DNA of 64,000 nt from Streptomyces griseus (GTDB lineage: Bacteria > Actinomycetota > Actinomycetes > Streptomycetales > Streptomycetaceae). The stretch's first letter is position 1; each line of letters starts with the position of its first letter. Shown here one piece after another: positions 22,915 to 32,544 of this stretch. The notes below the pieces were generated by a model. The model made no database searches, was not told where the DNA came from, and was given only the letters and a program-made list of their open reading frames with translations. The translations under genes and the position numbers were made by a program. The stretch covers positions 310,001-374,000 of the forward strand of contig NZ_UAVD01000025.1 in NCBI RefSeq assembly GCF_900460065.1, in the 5' to 3' direction.

Positions 22915-24102
22915 CTACGACCCACCCCCGAGGCCACTCAATACCGTCTCGGCCCGCTGCTGGGCCCTCTCGCCGGCCACGACGTCGGGCGTGATGCCCC
23001 TGCCGTCCACGCTCCGGCCGGCCGGCGTGCGGTAGTGGCCGACGGTCAGCTCGGCCACCGAACCCCCCGGAAGCTCGCTGGGCATCTGCACGGAGCCCTT
23101 GCCGAAGGTGGGCGAACCCACGGTGACCGCGCGGCCCCGGTCCTGGAGCGCACCGGTCAGCAGCTCGGCGGCGCTCATCGTGCCGCCGTCGACCAGGACG
23201 ACGACCGGCCGGTCCGTGTCGCCGCCCGGATCCGCGTACAGGGCCTGCTGCTCCCCGCGCACGTCGTACGTGGCGACCAGGCCGCCGTCCAGGAAGGCGG
23301 AGGCGGCGACGACGGCCTCGGTGACGAGTCCGCCGGAGTTGGCGCGCAGGTCGAGGAGTATCCCGGCCCCGTCGGGAGCGTCACGGACCGCCTCCCGGAC
23401 ATCGGCCCCGGCCCCCTTGGTGAAGGCGGCGACCTTGACCAGGACCGCCGGCGACGGCCCGGCCTCCAGCCGCCGCACGGTGACCGCCTCCGTGGTCAGC
23501 CGGGCCCGCCGGAGGGTCTCGGTCCAGCCGCGGCCGTCCCGGACCAGGCCGAGCTCCACCCGGCTGCCCTCGGCCGCCCCCGTACCGTCGCCGCGCAGCA
23601 GCGCCACGACCTCCGCGACGGGACGCTTGCCGACCGCGCGGCCGTCCAGGGTGCGCAGCCGGTCCCCGGCGCGGATACCGGCCCGGTCGGCGGGACCGCC
23701 GGCCTGCACCCGGGACACGGTGACGTCGCCGCGGCCGGTGCGCCGGGCGGAGAGCCCGACGCCGGTGTAGGAGCCGTCCAGCGCCTGCTCGAACTCCTCG
23801 TACTCCCGCTCGTCGTAGACCGCGCCCCAGCGGTCGCCGCTGCGGCTGACGACCTCCTCGGCGGCGTCCTTCGCGGACTTCCCGTCCGCCTCGGCCTCGG
23901 CCGCCGCGTCCTCGATCTCCTGCCGGTCGACCGGGGCCACGGTGGAGGAGACGGCACGCGTCTGCGGCCCGGCCCCGGAATCGGACTCCCGCGGCAGCGA
24001 ACCGGTCGCGGCCCCGGTGGCGAGCGCACACCCGAAGGCCAATGTCAGGACCGCCCCGCGGCAGAGGCCGCGGGGCCGGAAGCGGTGCGAACAACCCGAC
24101 AT
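22915..24102 (-). CDS. S41-family C-terminal processing peptidase (CtpA-like)
   Basis: A 395-residue exported protease starting MSGCSHRFRPRGL; upstream in-frame codons to 24174 run through the ftsX terminator and are rejected. After a signal-like hydrophobic segment (AVLTLAFGCALATGAATGS), a helical region leads to a PDZ domain (about residues 120-200: GGPADRAGIRAGDRLRTLDG). The S41 core follows, with the catalytic Ser in DGGTMSAAELLTGALQDRG and the Lys in SPTFGKGSVQM. It should act outside the membrane, trimming C-termini of cell-envelope proteins. It sits next to ftsEX, whose complex controls wall hydrolases, but a functional link is only suggested. Confidence 0.9.
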   Translation of the reverse strand: MSGCSHRFRPRGLCRGAVLTLAFGCALATGAATGSLPRESDSGAGPQTRAVSSTVAPVDRQEIEDAAAEAEADGKSAKDAAEEVVSRSGDRWGAVYDEREYEEFEQALDGSYTGVGLSARRTGRGDVTVSRVQAGGPADRAGIRAGDRLRTLDGRAVGKRPVAEVVALLRGDGTGAAEGSRVELGLVRDGRGWTETLRRARLTTEAVTVRRLEAGPSPAVLVKVAAFTKGAGADVREAVRDAPDGAGILLDLRANSGGLVTEAVVAASAFLDGGLVATYDVRGEQQALYADPGGDTDRPVVVLVDGGTMSAAELLTGALQDRGRAVTVGSPTFGKGSVQMPSELPGGSVAELTVGHYRTPAGRSVDGRGITPDVVAGERAQQRAETVLSGLGGGS

Positions 24103-24121
24103 GACGCCGAGTCTAGGACAA

Positions 24122-24165
24122 GCCCCCTGGGGCGCACGGACACTTGCCCGTGCGCCCCAGGGGGC
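24122..24165 (-). terminator. Hairpin terminator downstream of ftsX
   Basis: A perfect 18-bp stem (24122-24139 with 24148-24165, core GGGGCGCACGG) and an 8-nt loop, 5 bp past the ftsX stop. It separates the ftsEX transcript from the protease-smpB-ssrA genes. Confidence 0.8.
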
Positions 24166-24170
24166 ACATG

Positions 24171-25088
24171 TCACACCTTCAGGTACTTGCGCAGCGCGAA
24201 CAGAGCGGCGACGGCGGGCATCAGCAGACCGATCGCGAGCACCAGCGGGAGCTTGGTGAGGACCGCGTCCCAGCCGATGAAGTTGATCACGAGCAGCTTG
24301 TCCTGGAGCGCCAGACCGGCGTCGATCAGGAAGTAACGGCCGCCGAGCAGCATGGCGCAGGCCAGCACGCCGCCGATCAGGCCGGCGACGGCCGCCTCCA
24401 TGATGAAGGGGGCCTGGATGTAGAAGCCGGAGGCTCCCACCAGGCGCATGATGCCCGTCTCCCGTCGCCGGCTGAACGCGGAGACGCGCACGGTGTTGAC
24501 GATCAGGATCAGCGCGATGACCAGCATGAGGATCATCACGTAGACCGCGACGAGGTTCATCCCGTTCATCAGCTCGAAGAGTTGGTCCAGGATGGAGCGC
24601 TGGTCCTGGACGGACTGCACCCCGTCCCGCCCCGCGAAGGCCGTGGCGACGACCTTGTACTTCTGGGGGTCGTCCAGTTTCACGCGGAACGACTCCTGCA
24701 TCTGGTCGGGCGTGATGTTGCCCGCCATCGGGGAGTCGCCGAACTGCTCCTGGTAGTGCTTGTACGCCTCGTCGACCGTCTCGAAGTGGACCGTGTCGAC
24801 GGCGTCCATCTTCTCCAGATCAGTCTTGATCAGGTCCTTCTGCTCCTTGGTGACAGCCCCCTTGGCGCACTTGGGCGTCTCCTTGGCGTCGTTCTTGTTG
24901 CAGAGGAAGATCGAGACGTTGACCTTGTCGTACCAGAAGTCCTTCATCGTGCTGACCTGTTCGCGCATCAGCAGCGCGCCACCGAACAGGGCGAGCGAGA
25001 GGGCGACGGAGACCACGACGGCGAAGGTCATCGTGAGGTTGCGGCGGAGACCGACGCCGATCTCCGACAGGACGAACTGGGCGCGCAT
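24171..25088 (-). CDS. ftsX: Cell-division ABC transporter membrane protein FtsX
   Basis: A 305-residue FtsX. It begins MRAQFVLSEIGVGLRRNLTM after a GAAAGGACGCC site. One N-terminal helix is followed by an extracellular domain (about residues 50-170) containing two Cys in FLCNKNDAKETPKCAKG. Three C-terminal helices include VNTVRVSAFSRRRETGIMRL, the segment that couples to FtsE. With FtsE it transmits ATP hydrolysis to extracellular peptidoglycan hydrolases. It is separated from ftsE by 54 bp containing a small hairpin. Confidence 0.96.
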   Translation of the reverse strand: MRAQFVLSEIGVGLRRNLTMTFAVVVSVALSLALFGGALLMREQVSTMKDFWYDKVNVSIFLCNKNDAKETPKCAKGAVTKEQKDLIKTDLEKMDAVDTVHFETVDEAYKHYQEQFGDSPMAGNITPDQMQESFRVKLDDPQKYKVVATAFAGRDGVQSVQDQRSILDQLFELMNGMNLVAVYVMILMLVIALILIVNTVRVSAFSRRRETGIMRLVGASGFYIQAPFIMEAAVAGLIGGVLACAMLLGGRYFLIDAGLALQDKLLVINFIGWDAVLTKLPLVLAIGLLMPAVAALFALRKYLKV

Positions 25089-25121
25089 GGCGTCCTTTCA
25101 GTACTCGATGCTCGAAATGCT

Positions 25122-25141
25122 CGAGGGGCCGGAGCCCCTCG
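25122..25141 (-). repeat. Small hairpin between ftsE and ftsX
   Basis: A perfect 8-bp stem, CGAGGGGC/GCCCCTCG, with a 4-nt loop, directly after the ftsE stop and 33 bp before the ftsX start. It could stabilise the ftsE 3' end or reduce read-through into ftsX. Confidence 0.5.
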
Positions 25142-25142
25142 T

Positions 25143-25832
25143 TCAGTGCTGGTAGCCGTAGACGCCGCGTGCCTGGTCGCGTACGAGACGGCCCTGCTCG
25201 AGCTCGATGACGCGCTTGCGCATCTGGTCGACGATGTTCTGGTCGTGGGTCGCCATGATCACGGTGGTGCCGGTCCGGTTGATCCGGTCCAGCAGCTTCA
25301 TGATGCCCACCGAGGTCTGCGGGTCGAGGTTGCCGGTCGGCTCGTCGGCGATCAGCAGCATGGGGCGGTTCACGAAGGCGCGCGCGATGGCCACGCGCTG
25401 CTGCTCACCACCGGAGAGCTCGCCGGGCATCCGCTCCTCCTTGCCGCCGAGGCCGACGAGGTCGAGGACCTGGGGCACGGCCTTGCGGATCTCACCGCGG
25501 GGCTTTCCGATGACCTCCTGCGCGAAGGCCACGTTCTCCGCGACCGTCTTGTTGGGCAGCAGGCGGAAGTCCTGGAAGACCGTCCCCAGCTGGCGGCGCA
25601 TCTGCGGCACCTTCCAGTTGGACAGCCGCGCGAGATCCTTGCCGAGCACATGGACCATGCCCGTGCTGGCGCGCTCCTCGCGCAGGATCAGTCGCATGAA
25701 GGTCGACTTGCCGGAGCCGGAGGACCCCACCAGGAAGACGAACTCACCCTTCTCGATGTCCAACGAGACATCGCGCAGAGCCGGTCGGGTCTGCTTCGGG
25801 TAGGTCTTGGAGACGTTGTCGAATCGGATCAC
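25143..25832 (-). CDS. ftsE: Cell-division ABC transporter ATP-binding protein FtsE
   Basis: A 229-residue FtsE starting at GTG ([20 protein letters not shown]), the usual family start; the longer frame to 26093 is not supported. Walker [10 protein letters not shown] (about residues 36-44), Q-loop [10 protein letters not shown], signature [14 protein letters not shown], Walker [13 protein letters not shown] and H-loop [10 protein letters not shown] are all intact. It partners FtsX. No clear ribosome site precedes the GTG. A 259-bp spacer separates it from the divergent zinc-ribbon gene. Confidence 0.96.
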   Translation of the reverse strand: MIRFDNVSKTYPKQTRPALRDVSLDIEKGEFVFLVGSSGSGKSTFMRLILREERASTGMVHVLGKDLARLSNWKVPQMRRQLGTVFQDFRLLPNKTVAENVAFAQEVIGKPRGEIRKAVPQVLDLVGLGGKEERMPGELSGGEQQRVAIARAFVNRPMLLIADEPTGNLDPQTSVGIMKLLDRINRTGTTVIMATHDQNIVDQMRKRVIELEQGRLVRDQARGVYGYQH

Positions 25833-26091
25833 GGATGCACCACGGTCGGCCGGGAGTAGGTGAGCGTGACCATACGCGAACCGGGCTCGCACGTGCAGGC
25901 AGCGTCCGCCAATGTGCGTTTTGTGACGGATCGCCCCCTGGAACGAAACGGGTCGTGCCGGACCTTGTCCGGCGGGCCGCGCCGAAATCGCCGCGAGCTG
26001 GCACAGTGGTGGGGGGAACGGTTGCGTTTCCGTGAGCGTTGTGCGGAGAGAAAGCCGCAAGCGGCTCCGCCGCGCGGGAGGAGGAAAGCGC

Positions 26092-26292
26092 ATGACCTAC
26101 GACCGACTGGTGTGCGCGAACTGCGCGTCCCCCGTCAGTGAGGGCCGCTGCCGCGTCTGCCGTGCCGTGCGGCAGCAGATGCTGGAGGAGCAGGGCCAGG
26201 GCCCGCTGGCCGGGATGAGCCCGGCCATGCTGATCGCCCTGATGGTGGTGCTGCTGACCGCGCTCGCGCTGCTGGCGCACCAAGCGGCCTGA
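26092..26292 (+). CDS. Small zinc-ribbon membrane protein
   Basis: A 66-residue protein with a strong GGGAGGAGGAAAG ribosome site before the ATG. Four cysteines, CANC then CRVC (residues 9-24), form a CxxC-x9-CxxC zinc ribbon. A Gln/Glu-rich linker leads to one C-terminal membrane helix ([20 protein letters not shown]). It is divergent from ftsE. Similar short proteins occur beside ftsEX in actinomycetes, but no function is known to me. Confidence 0.8.
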   Translation: MTYDRLVCANCASPVSEGRCRVCRAVRQQMLEEQGQGPLAGMSPAMLIALMVVLLTALALLAHQAA

Positions 26293-26386
26293 TCCGGCCC
26301 GCGGCGCCCTCCGGGGCCGCCCCGCACAGCCCCTTCGGGACCGACAGACGTTTGCGTACGGCCGCCTGAGCGGTTCGGGCGCGCGG

Positions 26387-26424
26387 AAGGGCCCGGGAGG
26401 CGTCGTACGCCCTCCCGGGCCCTT
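26387..26424. terminator. Bidirectional hairpin terminator
   Basis: A perfect 14-bp stem, AAGGGCCCGGGAGG (26387-26400) with CCTCCCGGGCCCTT (26411-26424), and a 10-nt loop, between the converging zinc-ribbon gene and the LAETG protein gene. The A/T ends serve both directions. Confidence 0.8.
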
Positions 26425-26515
26425 CTTCATGCTGTGCCGTGCCGCGCCGGGGGGCCGATGTGCGCCCGCTCCGCGTCGGTACGGTCCCCCGCGGGCCCGG
26501 GGGCCCGCCGCGGAC

Positions 26516-27722
<1,207 letters not shown>

Positions 27723-28829
27723 CTACTTCTCGCTCTGCTTGCGCCAGCGGATGCCGGCCTCGACGAAGCCGTCGATCTCGCCGTTGAAGACCGCTTCGGG
27801 GTTGCCCATCTCGAACTCCGTACGCAGGTCCTTGACCATCTGGTACGGGTGCAGGACGTACGAACGCATCTGGTTGCCCCAGGAGTTGCCGCCGTCGCCC
27901 TTGAGCGCGTTCATCTTCGCCTGCTCCTCCTGGCGGCGGCGCTCGAGGAGCTTCGCCTGGAGGACGTTCATCGCGGACGCCTTGTTCTGGATCTGCGAGC
28001 GCTCGTTCTGGCAGGAGACGACGATGCCGGTGGGCAGGTGGGTCAGACGGACCGCGGAGTCCGTGGTGTTGACGCCCTGTCCGCCGGGGCCCGAGGAGCG
28101 GTACACGTCCACGCGCAGCTCGGACTCGTCGATCTCGATGTGGTCGGTCTGCTCGACGACCGGGAGCACCTCGACGCCGGCGAAGGACGTCTGGCGGCGG
28201 CCCTGGTTGTCGAAGGGCGAGATGCGGACCAGGCGGTGCGTGCCCTGCTCGACGGAGAGGGTGCCGTAGGCGTACGGGACCTGGACGGCGAAGGTGGTCG
28301 ACTTGATGCCGGCCTCTTCCGCGTACGCGGTCTCGTAGACCTCGGTCTTGTAGTTGTGCTGCTCGGCCCAGCGGAGGTACATGCGCTGGAGCTTCTCCGC
28401 GAAGTCCGCGGCGTCGACGCCACCGGCCTCGGCCCGGATGGTCACCAGGGCCTCGCGCGCGTCGTACTCGCCGGAGAGGAGCGTGCGGACCTCCATCTCG
28501 TCCAGCGCCTTGCGCACCGACTCCAGCTCGGCCTCGGCCTCCGCCTGGGCGTCGGCGTCGCCCTCGTCGGCGGCGAGCTCGAAGAGGACTTCGAGGTCGT
28601 CGATGCGACCGCGCAGGGTCTCGGCCTTGCGGACCTCGGCCTGGAGGTGGGAAAGCTTGCTGGTGATCTTCTGGGCCGCCTCCGGGTCGTCCCACAGGGA
28701 CGGCGCCGCAGCCTGCTCCTCGAGCGCGGCGATGTCCGCCCTCAGCGCATCCAGGTCCAGGACGGCCTCGATCGACCCCATGGTGGAGGAGAGGGACTTC
28801 AGCTCTTCGGAAATATCGACGACTGCCAC
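27723..28829 (-). CDS. prfB: Peptide chain release factor 2
   Basis: A 368-residue RF2. The GTG start gives [20 protein letters not shown]; no ribosome site is evident, so a leaderless transcript is possible. The codon-recognition loop has the RF2-type SPF in [18 protein letters not shown], specifying UGA and UAA. The peptidyl-hydrolysis loop is [10 protein letters not shown]. The frame is continuous from start to stop, so the programmed +1 frameshift that autoregulates RF2 in E. coli is absent, as is usual in actinobacteria. It is encoded downstream of two Ser/Thr kinase genes in the same orientation. Confidence 0.97.
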
Positions 28830-28944
28830 GGGTCCAGCGTAACGGCTGGGCGGATGAAGCTTGCCCTCGCCCGGAAACCGGATGCCGGTCGCGGACCGGG
28901 ACGAGGGTTCCCCCAGGCTCCGCGAAGCGGGCGTCCGCCGCCTC

Positions 28945-30189
28945 CTACGGGGTCGCCGGCGCCGAGTTCTCGCTGTCCTGGGGCGCCGGGCCGTCGTCGC
29001 CGCCGCCGGTGGCCAGCAGGCCGCCGACCACGACGGCCGCGCAGAGGGCGAGCGCGGCGACACCGAGGGTGATGCGGCGCTTGCGGACGGCCGCCGCCTT
29101 GTTGCGGGCGGAGCCGGGCCGGGGCCTGCCCGGGGCGCGGGGGGCGCGGGCCGTCCCGAGGGGTCCGCCCGCCAGCTCGTCCGGGGCGGGGACGCGCATG
29201 CTCGTGTGGGTGTCCCGGTTGGAGTCGGGAGCGGAGCCCGGCACCAGCGGGACCGCGCCGCGGCGGCGGGGCTCCTCGGCGGCCGGGGTGTACTGCTGCT
29301 CGTCGTAGGCGGCGGGCTGGTCGCTCTCCTCCGGGCCCGGCTCGTCCACTTCCAGCGGGGGTATCCCCGCCAGCAGGGGCAGCAGGTCGCGCAGCCGTGC
29401 GGCGAGCTCCGAGGCGCGCAGCCGGGAGGCGGGGGCCTTGGCCAGGCACTGGACGAGGAGCTGCCAGAGTTCCTCGGGGATGCCGGGGAGCGGGACCACG
29501 GTCTCGGTGACGTGCCGGCGCAGGACCGCGCCGGGGTGGCCGCCGCCGAAGGGCGTGAATCCGGCGAGCAGCTCGTAGAGCACGGTCGCCAGGGCGTAGA
29601 TGTCGACGGCGGCGCGCGGCGGGAGCCCTTCGACGATCTCGGGGGCCAGGTAGTCCGGCGTACCGATGATCTTCGTGGCCTTGGTGCGGCGCGGGGTGTC
29701 GATCAGTTTGGCGACGCCGAAGTCGGTGAGCAGGGCCGGGTGCGCGCCGCCGGGGCCGAGCGGGCCCTCCATGTCGAGCAGGATGTTCTCCGGCTTGACG
29801 TCCCGGTGGACCACGTGGGCCTTGTGCGCGGCGGCGAGCCCGTCGGCGACGTCCGCGATGATCGCGACGGCGGCCTCGGGTGCGAGCCGGCGTTCGCGGT
29901 CGAGGCGGGTGCGCAGGTCGGTGCCGCGCACGAGGGTCATGACCAGGGCGAGGTCGTTGCCGTCCACGACGAGGTCCCGGACGGCGACCACGTGCGGGTG
30001 GACGAGTCCGAGCAGGGCTGTGCGCTCCTGTACGAAGCGGCCCACGAGCTCCTGGTCGGACGCGAGGTCCTCACGGAGCAGCTTGATGGCGACCGGGCCC
30101 TCGGGCCCTTCGCCGAGCCATACCGTGCCGGCGCTGCCGCGCCCCAGGATCTGGTGGGCCGTGTACCGGCTGCCGATATTCCGTGCCAA
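28945..30189 (-). CDS. pkaB: Membrane-anchored Ser/Thr protein kinase (PkaB-type)
   Basis: A 414-residue kinase. The TTG at 30189 is chosen because it follows GAGGGAG at 5-6 nt and gives the conserved N-terminus [17 protein letters not shown]; the longer frame to 30231 starts at another TTG without a site. Kinase motifs: GRGSAGTVW glycine loop, VAIKLL lysine, [11 protein letters not shown] catalytic loop, [17 protein letters not shown] activation end. A disordered juxtamembrane segment (about 270-375) leads to one helix ([20 protein letters not shown]) and a short exterior tail with no sensor domain. S. coelicolor has the pair pkaA/pkaB at this place next to prfB; the letters are assigned from memory of that order. 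Confidence 0.85.
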   Translation of the reverse strand: MARNIGSRYTAHQILGRGSAGTVWLGEGPEGPVAIKLLREDLASDQELVGRFVQERTALLGLVHPHVVAVRDLVVDGNDLALVMTLVRGTDLRTRLDRERRLAPEAAVAIIADVADGLAAAHKAHVVHRDVKPENILLDMEGPLGPGGAHPALLTDFGVAKLIDTPRRTKATKIIGTPDYLAPEIVEGLPPRAAVDIYALATVLYELLAGFTPFGGGHPGAVLRRHVTETVVPLPGIPEELWQLLVQCLAKAPASRLRASELAARLRDLLPLLAGIPPLEVDEPGPEESDQPAAYDEQQYTPAAEEPRRRGAVPLVPGSAPDSNRDTHTSMRVPAPDELAGGPLGTARAPRAPGRPRPGSARNKAAAVRKRRITLGVAALALCAAVVVGGLLATGGGDDGPAPQDSENSAPATP

Positions 30190-30332
30190 GACTGCTCCCT
30201 CAGCGGCTGGCGGTGGACCCCCGGTCGACAAAGTTACGCGGCGTTCGGGGTGTCACGCGCCCAGGATGGCACCGACCTTCACTTCTCCGGGCGGAATGGG
30301 CCCGCAGAAGTCGACAAAGGGACCGTGTTGCC

Positions 30333-30360
30333 GGCCCGGGGGCTCTCCTGCTCCCGGGCC
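30333..30360 (-). terminator. Possible hairpin downstream of the PkaA-type kinase gene
   Basis: An 8-bp stem, GGCCCGGG with CCCGGGCC, around a 12-nt loop, 12 bp past the stop of the kinase gene at 30372. A weak terminator or processing site; the stem is short for this genome. Confidence 0.4.
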
Positions 30361-30371
30361 CGTCCGGCGGG

Positions 30372-32039
30372 TCAGGCCCCGCCCGAGCTGCCGGTGCTCT
30401 CGCCGACCTTGGAGATCCAGTCGGTGACCGTGCCGATGGCGTCGCCGATCGCTTCCCAGTAGCCCTTGCCCTGGGCGACCCAGTCCTGGAGCGGGGTCAG
30501 CTCCCAGATGAGCCAGCCGGCGACGATCAGGAGGATCAGCGTGAACAGACAGCCCTTGAGGCAGCCGAGTCCGGGGATGCGCATCGGGTTGGCGCTGCGC
30601 TGCCTCGGCGGTCGCGGCTCGCGCGGCGGGCGCGGGGCCGGCTGCTGGGGCTGCTGCGGCTGCGGGGGCGCGTACTGCTGGCGCTGCGGCTGCTGCGGCT
30701 GCTGCGGCTGCTGGTAGCGCTGAGGCTGCTGGGGCTGCGGTGGGTACTGCTGGTGCTGCGGAGACGGCTGGCGGCGCTGGGGCGGCTGCTGCTGGTGCGG
30801 CGGCTGCTGGCGCTGGGGGCGGCGGCGCAGCGGGTCCTGGCTCGGGTCGAGGTACTGGACCTGGGTCTGCTCGTTGCGGTCGCGGGCCGCCTGGAGCTGT
30901 GACTGCCAGGGGTGCGGCCCGTCCGGCTGCGGCGGCCCGTCGGGGCGCTGCGGGACGGGCGGCAGGACGGCGGTCGGGTCGGCGTGGCCGCCGCCGGGGC
31001 CCTGGCCGCCCGGGCCGCCGGTCTGCTGGAAGACGCTGGTGGGGGCGGCGGGATCGTAGGAGGGCGCGTTGCTCGGCAGCACCTGCGTGGGGTCGGCCGC
31101 GCCCGGGGTGTCCGGGACCGCGGTGGGCGCCGGGTCGGGGGCGAGCAGGGCGCCCACCCCGTCGGCGGCGGCGATCTGGGCGGAGTTCGCGTGGACGCCG
31201 ATGCCCGCGGCGACCGTACGCAGGCCGCGGGCCAGGTTCTCGGCGCTGGGCCGCCGGTCCGGGTCCTTGCTCAGGCAGCGCTCTATGACCGTCCACAGCG
31301 GGGCCGGGACGTTGGAGGGGCGGCGGGGCTCCTCGCTGAGGTGCCGGTGCAGGACTTCGAGGGCGGTGCCCCCGGCGAACGGCGGGCGGCCGGTGACCAG
31401 CTCGTACAGCAGGATGCCCGCGCCGTAGATGTCGACGGCGGAGGTCTGCGGGCGGCCCTCGGCGGACTCCGGCGCCACGTAGGCGGGGGTGCCGACGAAC
31501 TCGTGGGTCCGGGTCAGGCCCGGGGAGTCGGCCAGGCGCGCGATGCCGAAGTCGGTGAGCATCGGGTGCATCTGGCCGTCGCGCTCGTCGACCAGCACGT
31601 TGGCCGGCTTGAGGTCGCGGTGGACGACGCCGTCGGCGTGGCTGGCGGCGAGCGCGTCGGCGATCTGCGCGGTCAGCAGGGACGCGGCGACCGGGGTGAG
31701 CGGGCCGTTCTCGCGGAGGTAGCGGTGCAGGTCGGGGCCGTCGATCAGGTCCATCACCAGGGCGAGGAGATCGCCCTCGACGACGAGGTCCCGGGTCCGC
31801 ACGATGTTGGGGTGCGTGAGCCGCAGCAGGACGGAGCGCTCCCGCAGGAACCGCATCACGACATCGGCGTCGTTGGCCAGCTCCTCCTTGAGGACCTTGA
31901 TGGCCACGGTCTCGCCCGGCTGACCCGCGACGGCTGCCTCGGCGCCCGCGGTCTCCCGCTGGCGGGCTCGCCAGACGGTGCCCGTGGCGCCGCGTCCGAG
32001 CGGCTCCTCGAGCAGGTACTTGCTGCCTACCGGCCGCAC
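30372..32039 (-). CDS. pkaA: Membrane-anchored Ser/Thr protein kinase (PkaA-type)
   Basis: A 555-residue kinase. The GTG at 32039 follows AGGGAG and gives RPVGSKYLLEEPLGRGATGT; an upstream frame to 32360 is not supported. Motifs are VAIKVL, HRDLKPANVLV, LTDFGIARL and GTPAYVAPE. After the kinase domain (about residues 8-275) comes a long disordered region, with residues about 390-490 very rich in Gln and Pro (HQQYPPQPQQPQRYQQPQQP). A basic patch and one membrane helix (GCLFTLILLIVAGWLIWEL) precede a short exterior tail without PASTA or other sensor. Kinase, FHA protein and a second kinase together suggest a local phospho-Thr signalling set. Confidence 0.88.
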   Translation of the reverse strand: MRPVGSKYLLEEPLGRGATGTVWRARQRETAGAEAAVAGQPGETVAIKVLKEELANDADVVMRFLRERSVLLRLTHPNIVRTRDLVVEGDLLALVMDLIDGPDLHRYLRENGPLTPVAASLLTAQIADALAASHADGVVHRDLKPANVLVDERDGQMHPMLTDFGIARLADSPGLTRTHEFVGTPAYVAPESAEGRPQTSAVDIYGAGILLYELVTGRPPFAGGTALEVLHRHLSEEPRRPSNVPAPLWTVIERCLSKDPDRRPSAENLARGLRTVAAGIGVHANSAQIAAADGVGALLAPDPAPTAVPDTPGAADPTQVLPSNAPSYDPAAPTSVFQQTGGPGGQGPGGGHADPTAVLPPVPQRPDGPPQPDGPHPWQSQLQAARDRNEQTQVQYLDPSQDPLRRRPQRQQPPHQQQPPQRRQPSPQHQQYPPQPQQPQRYQQPQQPQQPQRQQYAPPQPQQPQQPAPRPPREPRPPRQRSANPMRIPGLGCLKGCLFTLILLIVAGWLIWELTPLQDWVAQGKGYWEAIGDAIGTVTDWISKVGESTGSSGGA

Positions 32040-32544
32040 GTCATGCGCTCCCTGCTGATCGTGGTGCTTGCGGTCCCCCGGGGGTCTTGTCCGCTCCCCG
32101 GGCCCGTCCGAATGTTCCGGCCCACTGTAGTGCCGCCGAACGGGGCACCGGGGGCTCACGTTTCGGGGGAAGACGCGCGGACCGGGCGGAAGGTTGCCGC
32201 ACGGCTGATCAGGGGCCGGTCGGACGTTCGGCCGGGGGAGCGGAATTCCGTCCGGCAGCCGCCCGCCGCCCGGCGGGCAATCGCCGTGAAACCCGTCCGA
32301 GCGGCGGGATCCGGACGCAAGCAGGCACTTTTGCGCCCACAGCCGACCATTCAAGATCATTTAAAGGTGACCGCCGGGCGTGTTGTCAGCGGCAGGTGCG
32401 AGGATGCCTCCAGCACGGATCTGCGAGGTCGGAGTCTCGGGGTACGTGACGACCTGTACGGACGACGTGTCCGTGCCGGGTGGGGGGAATCACAGGGCGT
32501 TTCCCCTGCCGGGCACCCCCGCGCAGAAGGGACCGCTGACGGCG
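32040..32544. other. 505-bp divergent intergenic region between kinase and FHA genes
   Basis: No supportable gene. An unusually AT-rich patch for this genome (about 32345-32370, containing CATTCAAGATCATTTAAAGG) lies about 180 bp upstream of the FHA gene and may mark a promoter, but no -35/-10 pair could be fixed. Short open frames here have no ribosome sites or recognisable product. Confidence 0.45.

Noticed and set aside
27723..28829. Programmed frameshift in prfB
   Set aside because: The RF2 frame is continuous from the GTG, with no early UGA.
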